Part shown: positions 57,527 through 64,000 of the stretch, in pieces | Layout of the letters: every line of letters starts with the position of its first letter | How positions within the stretch are numbered: position 1 is the stretch's first letter | Source: Serpula lacrymans var. lacrymans S7.9 | Taxonomy: Eukaryota > Basidiomycota > Agaricomycetes > Boletales > Serpulaceae | Direction: 5' to 3' | Assembly (NCBI RefSeq): GCF_000218685.1 | Contig: NW_006763291.1 | Coordinates: 2,884,308-2,948,307 of the forward strand | DNA: 64,000 nucleotides | Program-made: the position numbers and the translations under genes | Notes under the pieces: generated by a model | The model's database searches: none | Told to the model about the DNA's origin: nothing | What the model saw: only the letters and a program-made list of their open reading frames with translations

Positions 57527-58390
57527 TATATCGTATGTGGTCGTTGCTGGTTGGCACTAGCAACTTGGGACAAAGCTGCAGTTCGACAAGCGACGCGCCA
57601 CTTTGCAATCACGTGCTTCGCGTTAATTACTAAGATATCCTGTTTAGGAAGGTATAGTGTTGCGAACCACTCATTGCTGCCATAAAATAGTGCTATCGAG
57701 CCTTGTGCTCATCGTGCTGAAGCGCTGGAGATACACGTTGTAAACACGCTTTGGAATGCCTGTGGGATAACTTATAGCCCGCATGACACATGATCCGAAT
57801 TGATCTCTACTATTGGACACCCCAAGTCTTCGAGTGTAAACATGTCTCTGACTACAATCTTAGCAGCTTGCACAGAGAGCAGGATCAATCTATTCCAGAG
57901 CAAAATGGCTTTGGGATCAAGAAAAACAACATTCCCGAACATTCTACATGAACACGTGTATAGCCCTCACAGTGCCGCTATCGTCGCAAAGGCTAGAACA
58001 TCCTGCGTGAGATGAGATTTGACATTGGTGAAATAACATCAGCACTTCCCCGGGGGCCATGGATTCAATAATCTGTATGGCCTACCTCTTGGCTAGATAA
58101 CTCATGTGCGCATCACCGTGGTAACCTGGAGCACAGTGATGTTCCAGCCTACCATTTCACAGTTGCGAACTCATCACGACTTTGCATAGTTGGTTAGCGC
58201 GACACGATGCAGCCCCCCTTCCATCAAAAGCGGGAGTCGCAGAATGTTGATTACCGTTTTAATAACATTACAAACAAAGTCAAATACCCCTAAAAACGAA
58301 AAGTGCAGGCAAAAGCGTGGACTTTGCATTGAGACTCCGTCTTTACCCTTGTCTGCCATCTCCCTCCACTGCTCTCTCACATATACCGCG
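57527..58390. other. Divergent promoter region, condensin gene and RING gene
   Basis: 864 bases with no recognisable gene. It holds the 5' regions of both divergent genes. Confidence 0.5.
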
Positions 58391-61254
58391 ATGGCCTCTG
58401 GAAAACGAACTGCAATTGCAGCGCAAACAATGCATAGCCGCGAAAGCAACCACAGCGGACGCCAGACGCCAGAGAGATCAGTTTCTCCCGAACTCGGCAG
58501 GCAAGTGCGCAGGCGAAGACCGGAGAAGAGTAGAACGAGGGAAGAGCGAGTGGAAGAAGAAATACACTTTAACCTGGGCTATCCCAAGAATATTCGTGCG
58601 CAGACACCCACGAGAGGGCAGAGAAGGGGACGTCCTGGGAGGGAGAATACAGGTAGGCGACAATCTTGTTATCATATCGACGCGAATCCGTGTAATTAGG
58701 CCCCTATGCGATCGGTTTCGCTGATATAGTTCATGGATCTTGTTTAGATTATCCACCACCATCGTATGAAGCTGCTTCTGCATGTTCTAACACGCCTAGC
58801 ATAAGCCAGAACTCGTCAAATTTGGGGATAGTTGTACCTCTTCAAACATCGCAGTGGCCTGCAAGCTCAGGGTCAGATCCATCGCTAAGTGGTCAAATTG
58901 CAAGCAACGCTGCACGTCCTTTACTCTCGCCTCCTCCACATGGTGCAGTTAGTCAATCCGAGACCGAACCAGAAACCGACTCTGAAATAGGCAGCCTGGA
59001 ATTGCTTGATATAGACCCATCGGGCGGGTGGGAGGGAGACCGTCAACAAGGTCTAGGTATTGAAGAAAGGGCAGTGAGGGAGTTTGAGCGGCAGAAACGA
59101 CGAATAGGAGTCGTAGAGTCGCCATTGACGCCCACGCATCCGAGTCACCACGTATTGGGACACTCCAACTCTCTGAACGTTGGAAGAATACTCCGAAAGT
59201 AGGCTCTCGGTTGTCCCTGCAAATAGTGATGGACCAGAGAATACGGGCATTGGGGACGTTGGAAAGTCCGACCGAGTTACCATCGCCTGCACCTAGACGT
59301 AGGTCGCCCATGAAGTCGCTATCGCCGTCTCGATTTTTCCAGGATCGGTCGCAACCCACTCATGGCTCGCAGTCGGTGATATCACTGCTTCGTTCCCCAA
59401 ATCCATTGTTCAAGAACACGCCTTCTGCATCGTCACCGGTTGCGCCGCGAAATGGAACGAAAAACGGACAAGTTAGCAGACTTCCTCGGAAGTTGTTCCA
59501 TCTGAAATCGAATGCGAAGACGGACGAGAGTCAGGCTGAGGGTCCGAGTGAGCCACTCGATGATTGGGAGATTCTGGATAGCGAGCGTTCCTCGGAGGTT
59601 GGCGTGGGTGCTTACGAAACGCCTGCAGAAGAGAGCCGTGTTGGCTTTGGGACACAGCGTGCTGGGATGTCGCCCCGTGTTGGCAGCGCAGAGTTGCAGT
59701 ATACGGGGAGGTCAGCAAGACCAACGCACGGTGTGGCAGATGCCAGTGAAGTAGATGCTCGTGCAGCTGGGCGGCAAACTCCGCCCAGCTCGCCCTTCCT
59801 GACGCGGAATGTCCGGCGACCCTCTCCGCTGATACGGCCCGGGATGTCGCCGTCGAGTGCACCGACGTCTCCGACCTGCGTGTCGCTGCCATCGACACCC
59901 ACCAGCCTGTCCTCGCCCAACCTCACCAACGGCCCGTTGACCGAGAGTCCTGTCAGCGAGGGATCGTCGCCACAGAGAGACCACCCTAGACATTCTCCAG
60001 CGCGCACTGCCACAAGGCGCATCAGAGAAGACACTCTCATAAGTACGAATAGAACGCTGCAAGGCCCACGTTCCACCACCCATTCATCAGCCGTAACACA
60101 TATTGATTATGATACCGTCACCCCAGTTATCCCTCTTGTTCCCCTTGTGGGACATGCTGGCCTCGCTCCAAGCCCCCTCCATCCTGTCCCCCGCGACCCT
60201 GCTAATTCACGCCACAACTCTGCAGAAATGCCTCCTTCGAGGACTGTTCTCGGTCACGGCACAAATACTTACAGTATCGAAATTCCCTCTGACTCTGCCC
60301 CACCGTATACCCCACCGCTGTCCCCAACCCCCACCCGAGGAGGTCATTACCCCTGGAGACCCCTTCCACAACCTCCCCAATCACTCACCCCGCCGTTCTC
60401 TCTCTCGTCCTCGTCTGTCGTCGATGACGACGCCTTTGACTCCACCAATGCTCACCAGAGTGCTGTAACCCGTCATAAACCAATCCCTGAAGGACTCCTC
60501 ATCGACTTGAGTGATGAGGAGGAAGAGCAGACACATGCTACTGGCAGCACTTTCGTATCTCTACTCGACCATGCAGGCGCTTACGACGGAAGCGACGGTG
60601 GCACAAGTGTGACCGAACTTGTCACACCAACCATAGCGCAGACCCACTTTCTCCCTTCATCCAATGTATCCTCAGAGTCTTTTCGAGTCCAAGGCGCCCC
60701 CTTGACCGCAGGACACGAGTACACAGATCTCGACGCAGCTTTATCCCACATAGGGGATCAGCATCACGACGGTTCCGACTACGAAGTGAGTCTTTCGATC
60801 ACAGGCACTGCGAAATCATGCTGCTTTAAAGCAACGTCACACCTAGGCTCTTCTACGCATAGCAGACTTTATCGGCCCCGCCAGTCCCCATCACAGCCAT
60901 GAACATGTATCTATCGACACCGTCCTTTCATCTTGCCTTGTCGGAAATGTGGAATTGGTGCGACGCCGAGTTACAAAGGACGGCCGTATAAAGTTGAAAC
61001 TCTCGTTACTTGGAGTGCCTGTCAATGGGTGCACTATCTGTTTATCGCAGTTCAGAGAAAGCCAGAGGGGAATATTGGGGTTTGAATGTCAGCATGCGTA
61101 TGTGCTCCCAGCTTTGCTGCGGAACCCAATTCTGCAACTCTTAGATTTTATCTTTTTTCTCTTTCTTAGGTTCCACGAAAATTGTTTGAAGAACTGGCTG
61201 GCCCGGAATAGGACTTGTCCCTTATGTAGGAAACGCTTGGACGCTTGTGATTGA
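58391..61254 (+). CDS. RING-H2 protein with PPxY motif, probable E3 ubiquitin ligase
   Basis: Start ATG 58391; exon 1 58391-58652; exon 2 from 58748. The second exon opens with DYPPPSYEAAAS, a PPxY motif that WW-domain proteins (such as Rsp5/Nedd4 ligases) bind. A long disordered Ser/Pro-rich region follows (to about 60785), then exons 60847-61097 and 61170-61254. The C-terminus is a RING-H2 finger: CTICLSQF, then ECQHA-FHENC, then CPLCRKRL. The last two exons sum in frame to 112 codons. Near 59110-59210 the frame changes; a 35-nt GT-AG intron (about 59150-59184) restores it and makes the total divisible by three, but it is unusually short, so a sequence error or frameshift is possible. No membrane segment seen. 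Confidence 0.75.
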
Positions 61255-61764
61255 GCTTGATCATCAATATTCAATATTCAATCTCTGTCTTCAGTATCCG
61301 AATTCTCTAGCATCTCATGACGTACACTTTTCTTTTTTCATTGTTTTTCCCTCGAGTTATCTCTTAGCTCAATTTCTGCTTGTCGTTATGCCATCACATT
61401 AGCTACGACCACTCATGACCTTCGAATCTTATTCGCAGACCCTGAGTATGCTTTTATCTACAACACCATGTTTTAGAGATCATGATCAATCAAATGATAA
61501 CTTTCCACCGAGTTGACACGCGAATTTAGAGTCAGAATGAAGGAAGGAATGCCTTCGTCACGTCCTAGGATTCTATACAACTACAATAAAATAAGAAATA
61601 TCACAATTTACACACTTCGTGTCCCTTTGATTCAAGTTATATGGGGGTAGCCTATTATCCACGGACTGAAGTGACTGGGTATCGCACGAGAGCATCGAAG
61701 ACACCGTGGCAGCCATCATCCCCACCACCAATCACCCTCTGAACCCCTGTTTCGGAGAGTCAAA
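61255..61764. other. Convergent 3' region
   Basis: AT-rich near 61560-61620; no gene seen. Confidence 0.5.
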
Positions 61765-63885
61765 CTAACAAGAGCTGAAGGAAACGCCGTCTCCCCTGCT
61801 ACGTGTAAGAAATCTCGAAGGCGACGGTTTACAGGTATTTCGGACGTTCTTTGGGCGTACTGCCTTGCTCGTGGGGTGTTGTTTTCGATCGCAGTCCTTC
61901 TTCTGCCGAACGACCAGCGCTGCACCGGTCGCGTCTGCTCGTTTTGCCTTTTTTGGCTTTTTACGAGGGCGCGTGGCTGTCTCTCGCTGTGCCAATCGTT
62001 CTCCGAGACGCTCGCAGCGTCGTTCGTAACCCTAAAGGAAAAAAAAAAAAAAGAAAGAAAAAAATCGAATCAGACGCGCAAAAATCGAGTCAAGTCCACT
62101 CAAAACACTTACCACGCGATATAGCAAATTCCGCTCCACTTCGTCCATTCCTCCCAACCGCCCGGCTACGTACAACCGCTGGGTGTTTGCATCGACGGCA
62201 CCAAAAGAGACCGTCGCCAAAGCGGCTTTCACCGGCGTCGATGGACTTGAATGTATCGTCGGACTATGTGACCTCTTCCTCTTCAGACTTCCTCCCCGGT
62301 CGGGCGCAGTCTCGGGGCATTGGACAGAGCGCTCCATCTCCCGAGCGCACGCTTCTTTCGAAGGGAGGGTAAATGACTCCCACCAGGGGGATTGACTTGT
62401 CGTCGCCTCAAGAGGAGTCTCGCTTGCGTGAAACGCAATTGCGTTCGATGGTGCCGAAGCCGGTACGCTGCGCCAAGAGGGGCCCAACTCCAGAGGCGCA
62501 GAACACGAGGGTACGGGAGGTAGTGATACGGGTATCGCAGAGACCACAGTAGACGGCTGCTGTGCTTGTACAGGGATGTAAAGGTTGTGGGATTCTACCG
62601 GCGGCATCGAGCCGTTTTGATCGAACGAAAGCCATGTCGACGAAACTACCGCTGGCTCGAATTGGCTTTGCACGTGTGCAATGGGGGGTTGCTGTAACGT
62701 GAAAAGAGGCGGTCCAAAAAACTCATATTGCATTGGGGGAGTGGCCGTTTCAAAGTGAAAAGGTTGAAATAGCTGAGGCTGAGGCTGGAACGAGGTGCTT
62801 TGGAATGTGCTCTGGGTATGAGATGGCCTGTCACACAGCGCAGTAGTAACATTGTTGGGGTGATGAGAGGACTGGGGAAATGGTGGGAGCGAGAAAGGTT
62901 GCGGAGGTGGTATAATTGGGATTGGTTCAAGTCTGACGTCTGGCGAACAAATCATTTCCTGATCGAATAAACAGACCGGGGCCGAGGTTGGGACTAGAGA
63001 CATCGGTTCACAGTCCTCCATGGACGTAGGAAGAGAATGCATCCAGTCGGATACGTGCGCCATTCTATCGTCATTATTCGTAGCATGAGGTTGCTGGACT
63101 GATGGGTAAAAGGGGCCTTCTTCCGTTAAATCGACCATTTCCACCATTCCGTAGTCGCATTGAGGGGCAGTAGTGATAAATGCAGTAGACGTCGGCATAT
63201 TGTTCGAGCCTGGAAAGCTGTTCCACATTTCTTGACGTCCTTGAGTTTGCGATGTAGAGTGAATGGGGAAAGCAGGGGCTTGTCTAGCTAATGTGTCGTC
63301 GATTGAGATTGAATGAGAACGGTTGGGCTTTCGCAAAGGGGCTTCTTCCATCATGGGGGTAGAGTAAGAAGCACCCTCATTGCGGTTTGATATATATGTA
63401 GTCTGGGTGTGGTGGAGTTTAGGCTGCAGAACTGTCTCGTGAAGGTCTGAAATAGTGGTCTGTGGCCTGTTGAATGCAGATTGATTCCTCTGGAGTATCC
63501 GACCGCCTAATTCTCGAAGGGCATTTCCTGAAGGCTTTTTGACGGGAAGGGGAACATTCTCCTTCAATTCTTGGACTCTTTTAGCCCGCCTTTCCAGCAT
63601 GGCGATATAGTATTGTTCCACCGCATCATCTTCGCCATCGTCCGTGGCGTCGTCATCGACGTCTCGTGCTTGTACGCTTCCTTGAAGATGAATAAACGTA
63701 TCCGCAGGGGCAGCTTGTATGGCGTCGTAGAACTCTCTCATCTCCAGACTGTAGAGATGCTAAGAAGAGCGCAGCCAAAGCTGCGGAATAGGTACTTACG
63801 GTGTAACATCTCGCCAATGTCTGTATGCTGTTGCAAGTTCTGACTGCGTGAGGGTTTTCAAATCTTCGCCTGCTTCGACTGGCAT
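61765..63885 (-). CDS. Unrecognised protein, likely nuclear
   Basis: Three exons: 63800-63885, 62113-63748, 61765-62030 (the last edge may shift by one base). This gives about 662 residues in frame. The N-terminus (EDLKTLTQSELATAYRHW, then LEMREFYDAIQAAPADTF) is helical and the most conserved-looking part. An acidic stretch follows (DVDDDATDDGEDDAVEQ). The middle is a long disordered Pro/Gln/Ser-rich region. Near the C-terminus a DEVERNLLYRV segment is followed by a basic PRKKPKKAKR stretch that looks like a nuclear localisation signal. I recognise no domain. A regulatory or chromatin role is a guess. An A-rich tract in the last intron makes that junction uncertain. Confidence 0.6.
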
Positions 63886-64000
63886 TGTAGAACTACTACT
63901 TGTCGGTGAGCTAGGCGCAGATGACGTAGAGACGAGGACGCTTGCAGTAAGTTATCGAGTAGAGTACCAAGATATAGGAGAGTAGGATCCTAGATATGGA

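Noticed and set aside
1..64000. CRISPR array, biosynthetic gene cluster or bacterial-type defence system
   Set aside because: No regularly spaced long repeats with unique spacers, no PKS/NRPS/terpene core enzymes, and the genes are intron-rich eukaryotic housekeeping genes.

Overview
The window is nuclear DNA of a filamentous basidiomycete, most likely an agaricomycete. The evidence is dense genes with many 45-110 bp GT-AG introns, orthologues typical of mushrooms, a DUF6698-like gene, small secreted proteins, and abundant Ty3/gypsy and Tc1-type elements. Host genes are recognisable by homology and by exon sums that stay in frame. I found no bacterial-type operon, CRISPR array, rRNA or convincing tRNA.

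Layout. (1) 1-7527: a minus-strand Ty3/gypsy chromovirus retrotransposon. Its LTRs are identical over the visible part, its pol is catalytically damaged, and about 3.2 kb of its interior (ORFs, gag, protease, start of RT) is inverted. (2) 7.5-11 kb: a repeat arm and a decayed Tc1/mariner transposase. (3) 11.7-19 kb: a Gbp2/Hrb1-like SR/RGG RNA-binding protein (+, 12 exons) converging on a trehalose-6-phosphate phosphatase of the TPS2 type (-, 13 exons). (4) 19-29.3 kb: accessory DNA. It holds a 5'-truncated DUF6698-like gene, a second repeat arm in inverted orientation to the first, a third repeat copy split by a solo LTR, unusual palindromes, and a tandem duplication that left a GPI1 fragment and two decayed copies of an unknown gene. 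(5) 29.5-34 kb: GPI1/PIG-Q (-) and D-amino-acid oxidase (+), divergently transcribed from a 178 bp spacer. (6) 35-47.2 kb: a cysteine-rich small secreted protein (-), UDP-glucose:glycoprotein glucosyltransferase (+), and the plasma-membrane H+-ATPase Pma1 (-). (7) 47.2-52 kb: no recognisable gene. (8) 52-64 kb: a MYND-finger protein (+), condensin subunit 3 (-), a RING-H2 protein with a PPxY motif (+), and an unrecognised nuclear-type protein (-).

The conserved genes form ordinary housekeeping pairs: RNA export and trehalose metabolism, GPI anchor synthesis and D-amino acid catabolism, ER glycoprotein folding control and proton pumping, and chromosome condensation and ubiquitylation. They share no pathway. 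The unusual content is in the mobile and duplicated DNA and in a few promoters: a cluster of four CACGTG boxes ahead of UGGT, and a TCGG-N6-CCGA palindrome between GPI1 and the oxidase. I did not find a convincing new multi-gene system. The most unexpected structure is the internally inverted retrotransposon with identical LTRs.
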